Shown here piece after piece: positions 8,069 through 17,871 of a stretch of DNA of 64,000 nucleotides. The position numbers and the translations under genes were made by a program. The notes beneath the pieces are model-generated. The model was not told the origin of the DNA. It did not search any database and worked only from the letters and a program-made list of their open reading frames with translations. The stretch comes from Arthrobacter sp. YN (GTDB lineage: Bacteria; Actinomycetota; Actinomycetes; Actinomycetales; Micrococcaceae): assembly GCF_002224285.1 (NCBI RefSeq), contig NZ_CP022436.1, positions 1,984,001 through 2,048,000 on the forward strand, read 5' to 3'. Each line of letters begins with the position of its first letter. The first letter of the stretch is position 1.

Positions 8069-8909
8069 CTCAACCAGAGGTGGCCACGCCCCGAAGAACC
8101 AGATCATTCGCTCTTACGCGGACGTCGCCGCGATTCAAGACAACGTAGTACACCTCAAAGAAACGCCGGGTTCTGAATTCAGCTCATCCAGTGTGGAATT
8201 CGCGGGAACCGGAAACGTCCTGTTCATCGAGGACGGAACCAGGCTCCGCAACACAAGGCTCCGCTTCCTGGGGAACGACGCCGTGATCCATCTCCGGAAG
8301 TCCCACGGGTTCCTCAGGCTGATTGTGACGGTATTCGAAGAGTCCGTCTTCTATTTGGGGCCTGGTGCAACTTTCACGGCAGAAGCGCGTGTCCTTCCCA
8401 CTGAACGCAAGCACGTGATTGTGGGCAGCGATGCAATGTTCTCGTCGCGGGTCGCCTTCAGGACGGCCGACCCACACTTGATCTACTCAGTCGGGCACCA
8501 CCAGCGGGTCAATCCGAGCGAGTCCATTTGGGTGGGGGACCATGTGTGGCTGGGGGAAGACACGCTTCTTCTCAAGGGAGCCAGGGTCGGTTCCGGCAGC
8601 ATTCTTGCTGCCCGTGCCTTGATTACCAAGAACGTCCCGTCCAACGCTACTGCCGCAGGCGTGCCCGCAAGGATCGTGAGCAAAGGGATCTTCTGGACGC
8701 GACCATCCGTGCATGGGTACACGGTGGCCCAAACGGAAAAGAGCCTTGTTCATACGGGGGATGAGTTCATCTTCGTCCCCGACGAGCAGGTCATTGACGT
8801 CTCCACCTTGGAACGCGGATTGGACGCTGCTACCTCCGGCATCGGGAGGGCCGCCTGGTGTTTCCAGTTGGATCAGCTGGGCGCCAGGAACCGGTTCTAC
8901 GTGGGGTGA
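8052..8909 (+). CDS. Left-handed beta-helix (hexapeptide repeat) acyltransferase
   Basis: Probably transfers an acetyl group from acetyl-CoA to a sugar or polyol in the polymer built by the two upstream genes. The hexapeptide-repeat region is clear: SIWVGDHVWLGEDTLLLKGA, continuing VGSGSILAARALITKNVP and closing with the typical AAGVPARIV. A His in TADPHLIY is a candidate catalytic base. I place the start at the GTG at 8052, because GGGAGGTG lies seven bases upstream and the protein then begins just before the beta-helix region; this overlaps the preceding gene by 17 bp. The longer frame from 7947 would add low-quality residues. About 285 aa. A terminator follows. Confidence 0.82.
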   Translation: MSDNTDSTRGGHAPKNQIIRSYADVAAIQDNVVHLKETPGSEFSSSSVEFAGTGNVLFIEDGTRLRNTRLRFLGNDAVIHLRKSHGFLRLIVTVFEESVFYLGPGATFTAEARVLPTERKHVIVGSDAMFSSRVAFRTADPHLIYSVGHHQRVNPSESIWVGDHVWLGEDTLLLKGARVGSGSILAARALITKNVPSNATAAGVPARIVSKGIFWTRPSVHGYTVAQTEKSLVHTGDEFIFVPDEQVIDVSTLERGLDAATSGIGRAAWCFQLDQLGARNRFYVG

Positions 8910-8914
8910 AACAA

Positions 8915-8951
8915 CTCAGCCGCGCCGCCTGGTGTTGGCGACGCGGCTGAG
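8915..8951. terminator. Hairpin between the acyltransferase gene and lipA
   Basis: CTCAGCCGCG (8915-8924) pairs with CGCGGCTGAG (8942-8951) around a 17-nt loop, placed exactly between two convergent stop codons. The T-tract is poor, so it may be a factor-assisted or weak terminator. Confidence 0.6.
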
Positions 8952-8962
8952 GACGGGTTTGC

Positions 8963-9982
8963 TTAGCCGTGGGCGGCGAGGATGGTGGAGGCTTCTTGGC
9001 GGGTGGTGCCGGAGTCCTGGATGCCCTCGGCAATGTGGGCGAGGTGGGCGGGGATGTCCCGGCCCTTCTTCCGCATCGCGGTGGCCCACAAACGCCCTGC
9101 CCGGTAGGAGGAGCGCACCAACGGACCCGACATCACACCAAGGAAACCGATCTCTTCGGCCTCGTGCTGGAGATCCACGAACTCCTGCGGCTTGACCCAC
9201 CGGTCCACCGGCAAGTGCCGCTCGGACGGGCGCAGGTACTGGGTGATCGTGATCAAATCACACCCGGCCGCGTGCAGGTCCCGCAGCGCCTCGGAGATTT
9301 CCTCCCGGGTCTCGCCCATGCCCAGGATCAGGTTGGACTTGGTCACCATGCCCAAATCCCGGCCCTGCGTGATCACATCAAGGGACCGCTCGTACCGGAA
9401 CGCCGGACGGATCCGCTTGAAAATCCTCGGCACGGTCTCGACATTGTGCGCGAACACCTCGGGCTTGGAATCACAGATCGCCGCGATGTGCTCCGGCTTG
9501 CCGGAGAAATCGGGGATCAACAACTCCACCCCGGTGCCCGGGTTCAGCTCATGGATCTTCCGGACCGTTTCGGCGTACAACCACACACCCTCATCGGCCA
9601 GGTCATCACGGGCCACCCCGGTCACCGTCGCGTACCGCAGCTGCATGGCCTGCACCGAGCGGGCCACCTTGGTGGGCTCGAACATGTCCACCGGCGACGG
9701 TTTGCCGGTATCGATCTGGCAGAAATCACAGCGCCGGGTACACTCGGACCCGCCGATCAGGAACGTCGCTTCCTTGTCTTCCCAGCACTCAAAAATGTTC
9801 GGGCAGCCAGCCTCTTCACACACAGTGTGCAGGCCTTCCTTCTTCACCAGGTTCTTGAGCTGGACGAACTCCGGCCCCATCTGGACCTTGGCCTTGATCC
9901 ACTCGGGCTTACGTTCAACCGGGACCGCCGAGTTACGCTGCTCAACGCGCAGCAACTTACGGCCTTCAGGTGCCAGGGTCAC
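8963..9982 (-). CDS. lipA: Lipoyl synthase (radical SAM)
   Basis: Inserts two sulfurs into protein-bound octanoyl groups to make lipoate, using SAM and two 4Fe-4S clusters. Auxiliary cluster ligands C55, C60, C66 ([12 protein letters not shown]) and radical-SAM ligands C81, C85, C88 (CTRRCDFC) are all present. At 339 aa it is of usual length. The GTG start overlaps the lipB stop in a GTGA tetranucleotide (9979-9982), so the pair is translationally coupled. It supplies lipoate to the E2 subunit encoded nearby (sucB). Confidence 0.97.
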   Translation of the reverse strand: MTLAPEGRKLLRVEQRNSAVPVERKPEWIKAKVQMGPEFVQLKNLVKKEGLHTVCEEAGCPNIFECWEDKEATFLIGGSECTRRCDFCQIDTGKPSPVDMFEPTKVARSVQAMQLRYATVTGVARDDLADEGVWLYAETVRKIHELNPGTGVELLIPDFSGKPEHIAAICDSKPEVFAHNVETVPRIFKRIRPAFRYERSLDVITQGRDLGMVTKSNLILGMGETREEISEALRDLHAAGCDLITITQYLRPSERHLPVDRWVKPQEFVDLQHEAEEIGFLGVMSGPLVRSSYRAGRLWATAMRKKGRDIPAHLAHIAEGIQDSGTTRQEASTILAAHG

Positions 9983-10647
9983 TGGAGTGCTCCTTCGTGG
10001 GTGGAAATGAGTGCTTCTTCATGCTTGCGGAATTCTTCCACGAAGCGGTCAACGATGTCGGCCGGGTTGATGGTCCGGCCGGCTTCCAGCGACATGGTGG
10101 TGACACTGGCGTCGGTAATTCCACAGGCAATGATCTGTGCGTAAGGCGCCAGGTCATTGCTGCAGTTGATGGCGACACCATGCATGGTGACGCCGTCCAG
10201 GACTCGGATACCGATAGCGGCAATTTTGCGGTCCGGACCTTTGTCATCGGCAAGCATCCAGACGCCGGCCCGGCCTTTCACGGTTACGGCGTTGATGCCG
10301 TAGTCCGACATCACAGCGATCATGATGGCCTCGAGCCGTTCCACATAGTCGCGGATACCGGCGCGGTTCTTGAGTTTGAGGATGGGATAGGCGATCAGCT
10401 GTCCGGGACCATGCCAGGTCAACTTCCCACCGCGGTCCACGGGAACAACGGGTGTCCCGTCAAAGGGTCGCTCGTGATCTTCCGTGAGTTTGCCGGCCGT
10501 ATAGACGGCAGCGTGCTCCAGGAGCAAAACGGTGCTGTTCTTCTCGCCCGCAACAACTTTGTTGTGGATCTCGCGCTGCAGGTCCCAGCCCTGCATGTAG
10601 TCAACGAAATCCGGGGCAAGACCCAGTTGTGAAAACTCAAGAGTCAT
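9979..10647 (-). CDS. lipB: Lipoyl(octanoyl) transferase
   Basis: Moves octanoyl from acyl carrier protein to lipoyl-domain lysines, the step before LipA. Family signature [14 protein letters not shown] (71-84), catalytic Lys141 (KIAAIGIR) and Cys162 (INCSND) with His156 are visible. I choose the ATG at 10647 (222 aa) instead of an in-frame start 63 bp further upstream: a TAAGCT -10 box sits seven bases before this ATG, the extra N-terminal residues look random, and the family is usually 210-230 aa. Operon with lipA. Confidence 0.95.
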   Translation of the reverse strand: MTLEFSQLGLAPDFVDYMQGWDLQREIHNKVVAGEKNSTVLLLEHAAVYTAGKLTEDHERPFDGTPVVPVDRGGKLTWHGPGQLIAYPILKLKNRAGIRDYVERLEAIMIAVMSDYGINAVTVKGRAGVWMLADDKGPDRKIAAIGIRVLDGVTMHGVAINCSNDLAPYAQIIACGITDASVTTMSLEAGRTINPADIVDRFVEEFRKHEEALISTHEGALQ

Positions 10648-10654
10648 GGGTTCA

Positions 10655-10660
10655 AGCTTA
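10655..10660 (-). promoter_or_regulatory. -10 box of leaderless lipB promoter
   Basis: TAAGCT on the minus strand, seven bases before the lipB ATG, with no Shine-Dalgarno between. It supports the 10647 start. Confidence 0.6.
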
Positions 10661-10796
10661 GACCCAGCGGGAGACTGGCCATGGTTTTGTGGCGAACCTC
10701 TCAGTCGCATCGCGTGCTGTTGGTACCAGGGAGCGACCTGGGTGCAACCTGTGGATAACTTCTGCGGAAAATCCGGTATTCCGGTAGATCTTGTCT

Positions 10797-12446
10797 ATGG
10801 AAACTCTGGATCCGCCCGCCGCCGTCACGCCGTCCGTCCCGGGCTATGAGACATCCCGCATCTTGGGCCAAGGCAGTACTTCTACTGTTTGGCTTGTCAC
10901 CAGGAGCAGCGACGGGGCGCGGTTTGCCATTAAATGCGCAAGCCCCAGCGCCCAGGAGGCGCAAGCCATGGTTCTTGAGGAAGCATCGCGAGAGGTCAAG
11001 GTCCTGTCCGGCCTGAAACACCAGCATCTGGTTCAGATTCACGACGTAGTTCCGCTTGAAGGCGATTCCGCGGGGACAGTGGGCATCGTCATGGATTACG
11101 CGGCGGGTGGCTCTCTGGCCAACCTGATGGCAGGGCGGGGAAGGCTGCAGGTAGGCGAAGCTGTCACCATTCTGACCCCTATTGCCCAGGCATTGGACTA
11201 CCTCCATGCCAATGGCACCGTGCATGGTGACGTGGCGCCCGGGAATATCCTGTTCACTGCCGAGGGGAAGCCACTGCTCGCGGACCTGGGCATTGCGTCC
11301 GTGGTTGGCGGTGGCCGGCCAAACCTTGAGGCTGGAACACCTGGCTTCACGTCTCCTGGCGGTGCAGTGGCCGGCAGCGGGGCTGAGGCATTGCAGGAAG
11401 TCCAGCCGGCGCGTGATGTCTATTCCCTTGCCGCCGTCGGGTGGTACTGCCTGACGGGGGCGGCCCCGGAGACCACTCAGCACCGGCCGCCGTTGTCCGT
11501 GGTGGTTCCGGATGTTCCGAGGTCCTTGGTGGCCGCATTGGAGGCTGCGCTGGATGTCGATCCGCTGGTGCGGCCAACGGCCAGGGAACTGGCCATGGCG
11601 ATCTTCAGGAGCGCGGCGCCGGAACCGGTGGACTTGTCCGGCGCCGTACATTCCTCCGTCATTCCTGAGCTGCTGACCCGCCGGCAGGCCTTGGGGCGTC
11701 CCACACGCCGCATGCCCCGATGGATTGGATCATGGCGGAGGTTCCTTCCGTTTGGACCGCAGCCTGGACTTCGCCCGGAGGGCCGACGGCCCCAACGTCG
11801 TGGCCGCTGGGTCAGGGGCAGGGTCAGTTCGGCCATACTGACCACCGGGTTGCTGCTCGGCATCGTGGCATGGACGCTGTGGCCGCAGAACCCGCAAGAA
11901 CAGAGCATGGAGCTATCTGCACAGCCGCAGCAAGCCGTGGCGGAAACCGGCAAACCTGCCCCCGGGCCAGGAACCACGGTGCCTGCCGATCTGCCGGAGG
12001 AACTGGCCGAAGGGCTCCACAGCGATGACCCGGCAGTGGCCGTTGCCACGCTGTCATCCGTGCGCGACATGGCACTGGGGCAGGGAAGGCTTGAGTTATT
12101 GGCCTTGGTCAATGCCTCTGGATCACCCGCGGAAGCCTCTGACCGGCTGTTGGCGGACCACCTGCGGAAAACCGGAACGATGTACGCCGGCTTCTCGACG
12201 ACGTTATCCGCGGTTGGCGTTTCCGGATCCGGGGAGGCCGGCGACGCAGTGGTCGCGGTGACTGTTGCGACATCCGGCTACGAAGAACACGATGCCTCAG
12301 GAGCCAAAGCCCGGCCGCAGCCTGCCCGCCCGCCGCAGGAGCTTCGCGTACACGTCATTCGCGCTGACGGGCGATGGTGGATTTCGGAAATCCTTGCCCC
12401 AATCGCTGGCCCGGAAAGACCGGAAGGCCCAGCGACCATCGGCTGA
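10797..12446 (+). CDS. Membrane-anchored Ser/Thr protein kinase, non-RD type
   Basis: A 549-aa Hanks-type kinase: glycine loop GQGSTSTV (24-31), Lys46 in FAIKCA, catalytic loop HGDVAPGN (143-150) and DLG (163-165). The usual HRD arginine is Gly, making it a non-RD kinase that may not need activation-loop phosphorylation, but catalytic Asp145, Asn150 and Asp163 remain, so activity is plausible. A basic juxtamembrane stretch precedes one TM helix (344-362). The extracellular part has a Pro/Ala linker and a domain ending HVIRADGRWWISEIL, resembling NTF2-like or SnoaL-like domains; PASTA repeats are absent. I chose ATG 10797 over TTG 10791; TAGATC lies six bases upstream. It is monocistronic and divergent from lipB. 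Confidence 0.85.
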   Translation: METLDPPAAVTPSVPGYETSRILGQGSTSTVWLVTRSSDGARFAIKCASPSAQEAQAMVLEEASREVKVLSGLKHQHLVQIHDVVPLEGDSAGTVGIVMDYAAGGSLANLMAGRGRLQVGEAVTILTPIAQALDYLHANGTVHGDVAPGNILFTAEGKPLLADLGIASVVGGGRPNLEAGTPGFTSPGGAVAGSGAEALQEVQPARDVYSLAAVGWYCLTGAAPETTQHRPPLSVVVPDVPRSLVAALEAALDVDPLVRPTARELAMAIFRSAAPEPVDLSGAVHSSVIPELLTRRQALGRPTRRMPRWIGSWRRFLPFGPQPGLRPEGRRPQRRGRWVRGRVSSAILTTGLLLGIVAWTLWPQNPQEQSMELSAQPQQAVAETGKPAPGPGTTVPADLPEELAEGLHSDDPAVAVATLSSVRDMALGQGRLELLALVNASGSPAEASDRLLADHLRKTGTMYAGFSTTLSAVGVSGSGEAGDAVVAVTVATSGYEEHDASGAKARPQPARPPQELRVHVIRADGRWWISEILAPIAGPERPEGPATIG

Positions 12447-12462
12447 CCAGCCAACCGCCCGG

Positions 12463-13362
12463 TCAGCGCGCTTTGTCTTTCGTCAACCAGGCCATGGCGT
12501 CTGATAGGGATGGGTGCTCCCACGTGAAACCAGCGTCCGACAGCCGGGCAGGTTCCATCCTCTGGTTGGCCAGAACCAGCTCATCGGCAAGCCGCCCCAG
12601 CACCAAGCGCAAAGCGGGACGGGGGACACGTAAGAAGGCTGGCCGGTGGAAGGCTTTGGCCAGGGCGGCGACGATCGTGTTGACGTCTGCGCTTTCCGGG
12701 GCGCAAACATTCACCGCGCCATCACTGTCGGTTGTCAGCAAATGCGTCAACGCAGCCACTTCATCGGCCAAGGTGATCCAAGGCCAGTACTGCCGTCCGT
12801 TTCCAAACGGCCCGCCCAGACCGATCTTCAGCAAGGGGAGGAGGGGTCCGAGCGCGCCCCCTGAGGTGCTGAGTACTACGCCGGTCCGCGGAGTCACTAC
12901 GCGCACACCAGGTGGTGCGGTCCGGGCTGTTCGTTCCCATTCAACGCATAAGCTTCCCAGCACGCCATGGCCAGGCCCCGAATCCTCCCGTAGAAGGCCC
13001 TCGCGTGAGGCACCGTAGTAACCGGAGGCGGATTGGCTGATGAAGGTGGCCGGTGGTGTGCCGAGTCTTCCCATGGCGTCGGTCAGTGTCCGGGTGGCTT
13101 CGAGCCGGGAATCCCTGAGTTCCTGGATGCGCTTTTTGGTCCATGGGCGGTCCCCGATTCCGGCTCCGGAGAGGTTGATGACGGCCTCTGCCGTGTCCAG
13201 GACGGCTTCGTCGAGGTGCCCCGCGGCCGGGTTCCATGTCCTTTCACCGGGGTCCTTGGCAGGCCTCCGCACCAACCGGATGACCTCATGGCCGTGGCCT
13301 GCCAGGTGCTCCGATAAAGCCGTTCCGATCATTCCTGACGCTCCGGACATCACGATTCTCAT
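12463..13362 (-). CDS. TIGR01777 family NAD(P)-dependent epimerase/dehydratase-like protein
   Basis: A short-chain-dehydrogenase-fold protein of the TIGR01777 (YfcH-like) family. The N-terminus has the Rossmann motif GASGMIGTAL (near residues 6-16), followed by the family mark NLSGAGIGDRPWT and SASGYYG, where the Tyr corresponds to the catalytic position. Substrate is unknown. I start at the Met leading directly into RIVMSGASG; a second in-frame ATG lies 15 bp upstream. The gene is convergent with the kinase gene (16 bp between stops) and divergent from the tricorn gene. Confidence 0.9.
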   Translation of the reverse strand: MRIVMSGASGMIGTALSEHLAGHGHEVIRLVRRPAKDPGERTWNPAAGHLDEAVLDTAEAVINLSGAGIGDRPWTKKRIQELRDSRLEATRTLTDAMGRLGTPPATFISQSASGYYGASREGLLREDSGPGHGVLGSLCVEWERTARTAPPGVRVVTPRTGVVLSTSGGALGPLLPLLKIGLGGPFGNGRQYWPWITLADEVAALTHLLTTDSDGAVNVCAPESADVNTIVAALAKAFHRPAFLRVPRPALRLVLGRLADELVLANQRMEPARLSDAGFTWEHPSLSDAMAWLTKDKAR

Positions 13363-13435
13363 GATCCATCTCACCATGGGAAACGTGTGTGGCGGAAACG
13401 CCTGTCGGTGCGGCTGAGGGTGGGCGCCTCTTGAC

Positions 13436-13441
13436 TATGAT
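13436..13441 (+). promoter_or_regulatory. -10 box of leaderless tricorn promoter
   Basis: TATGAT, six bases before the ATG at 13448; no Shine-Dalgarno is present between them. Confidence 0.6.
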
Positions 13442-13447
13442 CGAACA

Positions 13448-16400
13448 ATGACCTCCTCCAGCTACCTCCGTTTCCCGCATGTGTATGGCGATCTGGTCAC
13501 TTTCGTGGCCGAAGACGACATCTGGGTCGCCCCCCTTTCCGGCGGGCGTGCCTGGCGGGTTTCGTCCCAGCAACTGCCGGCAAGGAACCCCCGCTTCACT
13601 CCGGACGGAAAACGACTCGTGTGGACGGTGATTGTGGGCACGTCTCCGGAGGTTGTCGCGGCAAACGTCGACGGCGGCGGCTACCGGCAGTTGACGTACT
13701 TCGGCCACAGCACCACTAAAGTCAAAGGCTTCACACCGTCAGGAAATGTGGTGGTGACCAGCGCCTTCCAGCAGGCGGAAAGCCGCCACACGCATGCTTA
13801 CAGTGTCCCCCTTGACGGAGGTTCCGCCGTCGAACTTCCTTTTGGGCCCGTTGAGGCAGTTGCCTTCGGTCCCGAAATCGGTGACGAGAAGCCCGTGGTG
13901 TTGGCCAGTGTTCTGTCCAGGGAGCCTGCCTGGTGGAAGCGGTACCGGGGCGGCACGGCGGGCAAACTGTGGATCGACGCCGATGGTAATGGTGAGTTCG
14001 AGCGCCTGGTTCCGGAGATCGACGGGAATCTCACCGACCCCCTGTGGGTCAAGGGACGTATTGCCTTCCTTTCGGACCATGAGGGGTACGGCAACCTCTA
14101 CTCCGTCCTTCCGGACGGTTCGGGGCTGCGCCGCCACACCGATCACGAAGACTTCTACGTCCGGCATGCGAGCACGGACGGTGGCCGGGTGATCTTCGAA
14201 TCGGCCGGCGAGCTGTGGATGCTTCCTTCACTCGACGCCGACGCTGAGGCAAGCAAAGTGGATATCACCCTTGGTTCGGCCTCGCCGGCCCGTCGTCCCG
14301 CGCCCCTCAAAGTCGCTGCGCACCTCGGCGACGTCGTTCCCAACGTCTCGGGTACGGCCAGTGCCGTGGAGTCGCACGGCACGCTCCACTGGCTCCGGCA
14401 CAAGGACGGGCCCTCGCGTGTAGTGGAGGCGACGCCCGGGGTACGTGCCCGCCTGCCGCGTCCACTGACGGGCGGCCGGATTGCCTACGTCGCTGACCAT
14501 GAGGCCGTTGAAGCCTTGTACATCAAGCGCATCGCCACGCGGTTGTCGGCAGTCGTAGACGTACCCGACGCAGTCGTTCCGACGCCGATTCCGGTCCATG
14601 AAGCCGATCCATTGCCCAAACCGGTGTCCGCTTCCAATGTGTTGGGGAAGGCAAGTTCTGCGGCGCAAGCTACAGCCTCTGTCACGGCGCCGGCTGACAG
14701 GGCAACCGACGCTGCAACCGGCACGGTGGCCGAGCCGTCCGCTGACACTGTGAGTGCCACGGATGCGCCCCCAGTCGCTGAAACGGTGGAGGACGCGGTT
14801 GAGGTCCGGATTGATTTCCCGTCGCCCACGCGCACGAGTGCACTGGAGGCGAGCCCGGATGGACGATGGCTCGCAGTGGGAACCTCCTTCGGGACGTCTA
14901 TGTTGCTGATACCGCTCAGGGAACGTTGACCCTTGTTGTCAGTGTGGGTGAGGGCAGCATCGAACAACTGGCGTGGTCCGGGGACTCGCAGTGGCTGGCG
15001 TGGTCAGAGCCGGTCACATCCTTCGGTTCGCGGAGTAAGCTCCGCATCACCCGCCCGGGTGACGCCGAAGCCGGCATCATTGACGTCACTGACGGCCGTT
15101 TCTGCGACGAATCACCTCGGTTCACCCCTGATGGGAAGTTCCTCGCTTTCCTGTCGAACCGCAGCTTCGACCCCGTTTATGACGGCCACTCCTTCGACCT
15201 GTCCTTCCCGAGCCCCATCAAACCGTATCTGGTGGCCTTGGCCGCGGACACGCCTTCACCTTTTGGCCCGTCCGTTGACGCGCTTGAGGATGTTGCGACT
15301 GCCCCGGAAAAGTCCGACGACGGCGGCGCACCTGCCGTGCGCGTCGACCCGGAGGGCCTGGCCCATCGCGTCATCGCTGTGCCCGTACCGCAGGGGAATT
15401 ACTCACAGCTGGGTGTCGCCGACGGTGCCTTGCTGTGGCTCGACACTGAACTCTCCGGTGTGACGGGCGAAGGCAAGGGCACCCTCGCAGACAAGAAGAC
15501 CGCGCCGGCATTGGTTCGTTATGACCTCGCCAAGCGGAAGAAAACCACCTTGGTTGCGGCAGTAGACAGTTACAGGTTGTCGGGCGATCTCAAGAGGGTT
15601 GTGTACATCCTGGACCAGCAGGTGACCTCGGTGCCTTCCGACACCAAGGTGGACGAGGAATCCGGAGACCTGGTGAAGGTGGAACTGAACAGGATCCGGG
15701 TCATCCTCGACCCCGTCGCTGCCTGGGGACAGGCCTTTGAGGAAGCCTGGCGGCTTCAGCGGGACTTCTTCTGGACCGCGGACATGGCCGGCCAGGATTG
15801 GGACTCCGTCTACAAACGCTACCGCCCGATGGTGGACCGGCTGGGCTCGCATGACGACCTCGTGGACCTGTTGTGGGAGATCCACGGTGAGCTGGGAACA
15901 TCGCACGCCTACGTCAAGCCTGCCGCTGTCAGCGAGCCTGGGCGTAACGGCCAGGGTCGCTTGGGTGCTGAGCTTCACTTCGGCAGCAAAGGCTGGGAAA
16001 TCACACGGATCCTTGCGGGGGAGTCCTCGGACCCGCTGGCGACGTCGCCCTTGACGCGACCGGGTGCAGACGCCAAGGCCGGTGACGTCCTCCTGGCGAT
16101 TGACGGCGTCGAACTTTCAGCGGCGTTGACGCCCGCAATGCAGCTGGTGGGAGCAGCCGGCCGGACAGTGGAACTGACCCTGCTGAACGGCGAAGGACAC
16201 GGTGGGGCCGCCGGCGCCCAGCGTCGTGTGGCTGTTGTCCCTGTCCGTGATGAAGAAAGGCTCCGGTACCAGGATTGGGTCCGGGCCAACCGCCGCACTG
16301 TGCGCGAGGCCTCGGACGGCAAGTTCGGCTACCTGCACGTACCGGACATGATGGCCAACGGCTGGGCGCAGCTCCACCGCGATCTGGATACTGAAACCGC

Positions 16401-16958
16401 CCTGGACGGCCTGATTGTGGACGTACGGCGCAATCGTGGCGGGCACACCTCCCAGCTGGTCGCCGAACTCATCGGTCGGAAGGTCACTGGCTGGAGCATG
16501 CCGCGTGGGGAGAAGCCGCGGACATACCCGGATCATGCCCCCGCGGTCCTGTGATCATCCTCGCCGACGAATTTGCGGGATCCGATGGCGACATCATCAC
16601 CCAGGTCTCCAAGCTGAGGGGCATTGGCCCCGTGATCGGTACGCGGACGTGGGGAGGCGTGGTGGGCATCGACAACCGCTTCGCCCTGGCAGATGGCACC
16701 GGGGTGACCCAACCCCGATACGCCACGTGGTTCAGCGGCGGGATCGGCTGGGATGTTGAAAACCGCGGCGTGGAGCCGGACATCGAAGTACTGTTCCCGC
16801 CCCACGCCTATGCCGCCGGTACTGATCCGCAGTTGGAATACGGCATTGGTGCCCTCAAGGAAATGATCCAGGAACTGCCCACGGACCGGCCTCCCCTCCG
16901 CGAGGGCTACCGTAAGGTCCGTCCGGAACCGTTGCCCTCACGTCCGCAAAAGGGCTAA
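13448..16958 (+). CDS. Tricorn protease (S41 family), frame broken twice as sequenced
   Basis: Cytosolic peptidase that trims oligopeptides downstream of larger proteases. Three frames together give about 1170 aa, the usual tricorn length: 13448-14929, then 14866-16554, then 16551-16958. The N-terminal propeller (GNVVVTSAF, SDHEGYGNLYSV), second propeller, GTSHAYV (catalytic His), PDZ region and ADEFAGSDGD (nucleophile Ser) are all in order. Frame 1 to 2 is restored by one G in the run at 14891-14893 (TSFG then DVYVADTAQG); frame 2 to 3 by one C at 16538-16542 (PDHAP then RGPVIILADE). Both are homopolymer losses, probably sequencing errors. A roughly 80-residue Ala/Thr/Pro/Asp linker (about 375-455) is unusual. 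Confidence 0.88.
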
Positions 16959-16974
16959 GGGCAGAAGCACAATG

Positions 16975-17020
16975 AGAAGAGCCCCGCCGTTTCCGTGAAG
17001 GAAGCGGCGGGGCTCTTCTT
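16975..17020. terminator. Terminator between tricorn and osmC genes
   Basis: A long stem pairs AGAAGAGCCCCGCC with GGCGGGGCTCTTCT, extended by a near-perfect GTTTCC/GGAAGC. It lies between convergent genes with T-rich ends on both sides. Confidence 0.88.
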
Positions 17021-17054
17021 ATGGTTCAGGGGTGCTGTTCAGCACAAGGTGGAA

Positions 17055-17483
17055 CTAGACCGAAAGCGTGGCATCCAGGGTGATCTCGATGCTGGCCAGT
17101 GCACCAGAAACGGGGCAACCTGTCTTCGCGTCTTCGGAGATCCGGCGGAAGTCCTCTTCGGACAGGCCAGGCACCTTTGCGGTCATGGTCAGGTGGCTCC
17201 CGGTGATGCCGGTTCCGGGAACGAAGGTGACATCTGCCTTGGTGTTGACCTCCTCAGCGGTGAATCCTTCACCGGCGAGGGCGTGGCTGAAAGCCATGGA
17301 GAAGCATGCGGAGTGGGCAGCGGCGATCAGTTCTTCGGGGCTGGTCTTGCCGCCGGACTGCTCGGTACGTGCCTTCCAGGTGACATCGAACGTGCCCAGC
17401 CCTGAGCTGTCCAGCGTCGTGTTGCCGGCGCCTTCGATCAGGTTGCCGTTCCAAACCGTGTGTGCGGTGCGTGTTGCTGCCAT
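17055..17483 (-). CDS. OsmC/Ohr-family peroxiredoxin
   Basis: Thiol-dependent organic hydroperoxide reductase family, 142 aa. The two conserved Cys are in HSACFSMAF and TGCPVSGAL; the N-terminal half has the family pattern GKTSPEELIAAAH. The start at 17483 is fixed by AAGGAG six bases upstream; a longer frame would add 32 unrelated residues. The subfamily looks closer to OsmC than Ohr, but I cannot separate them firmly. Role: detoxifying organic peroxides in the cytosol. Confidence 0.92.
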   Translation of the reverse strand: MAATRTAHTVWNGNLIEGAGNTTLDSSGLGTFDVTWKARTEQSGGKTSPEELIAAAHSACFSMAFSHALAGEGFTAEEVNTKADVTFVPGTGITGSHLTMTAKVPGLSEEDFRRISEDAKTGCPVSGALASIEITLDATLSV

Positions 17484-17590
17484 GTCCACTCCTTGAAGTC
17501 GTTGTGAGTCGGCAACCAGCCTGAGGCAGGTGCCACCGGTTTCCATCCTAGGGATTTGCCCGTGGGACCGCACGGCCATTCCGCTGTCAG

Positions 17591-17780
17591 TGGATTGTGA
17601 CCCCTGGACTGGCGGACCTCCACGACGCCGACGCTGATGTTTTGCGGCGCAAGGCTGAGTTGCTGGGAGCTTCCTTCATGGAAGACCACAGCATTGGAGA
17701 CTTCCATTGGCATGTCATGCAAGACCCCGAAGGCAACGAATTCTGCATCGCCCAGGATGAGGTTCGGGTTCCACGGGCGG
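17591..17780 (+). pseudogene. C-terminal remnant of a VOC/glyoxalase-like gene
   Basis: In frame from 17591 the translation contains DVLRRKAELLGASF followed by DFHWHVMQDPEGNEFCIAQ, the characteristic end of glyoxalase-like (VOC) proteins. Only about 60 residues are present; the N-terminal beta-alpha-beta module is absent, and the 100 bp upstream do not encode it in any frame. After the motif the frame runs on into a terminator region. I read it as a decayed gene fragment. The intact VOC gene at 42517 is a different sequence. Confidence 0.6.
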
Positions 17781-17807
17781 ACTTTTGTCCCCTGTGCCCC
17801 AAAAAAA

Positions 17808-17849
17808 GCAACCGTCCCACTCCGCAGTGTTGCATAGTGGGACGGTTGC
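17808..17849 (-). terminator. Terminator of the 4-TM membrane protein gene
   Basis: A 14-bp perfect stem (17808-17821 with 17836-17849) is followed, reading the minus strand, by a T7 tract (17807-17801). Confidence 0.9.
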
Positions 17850-17871
17850 CTGGCGTCAGGAAGGTGCCGGA

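Noticed and set aside
10791..10796. TTG start for the kinase
   Set aside because: The ATG six bases later is preferred and fits the -10-like TAGATC spacing.
10797..12446. Kinase as a pseudokinase
   Set aside because: Only the HRD arginine and DFG phenylalanine differ; catalytic Lys, Asp, Asn and metal Asp are kept.
17484..17590. Missing N-terminal half of the VOC gene in another frame
   Set aside because: None of the three plus-strand frames in this interval encodes a VOC N-terminal module, so it is a truncation and not a simple frameshift.
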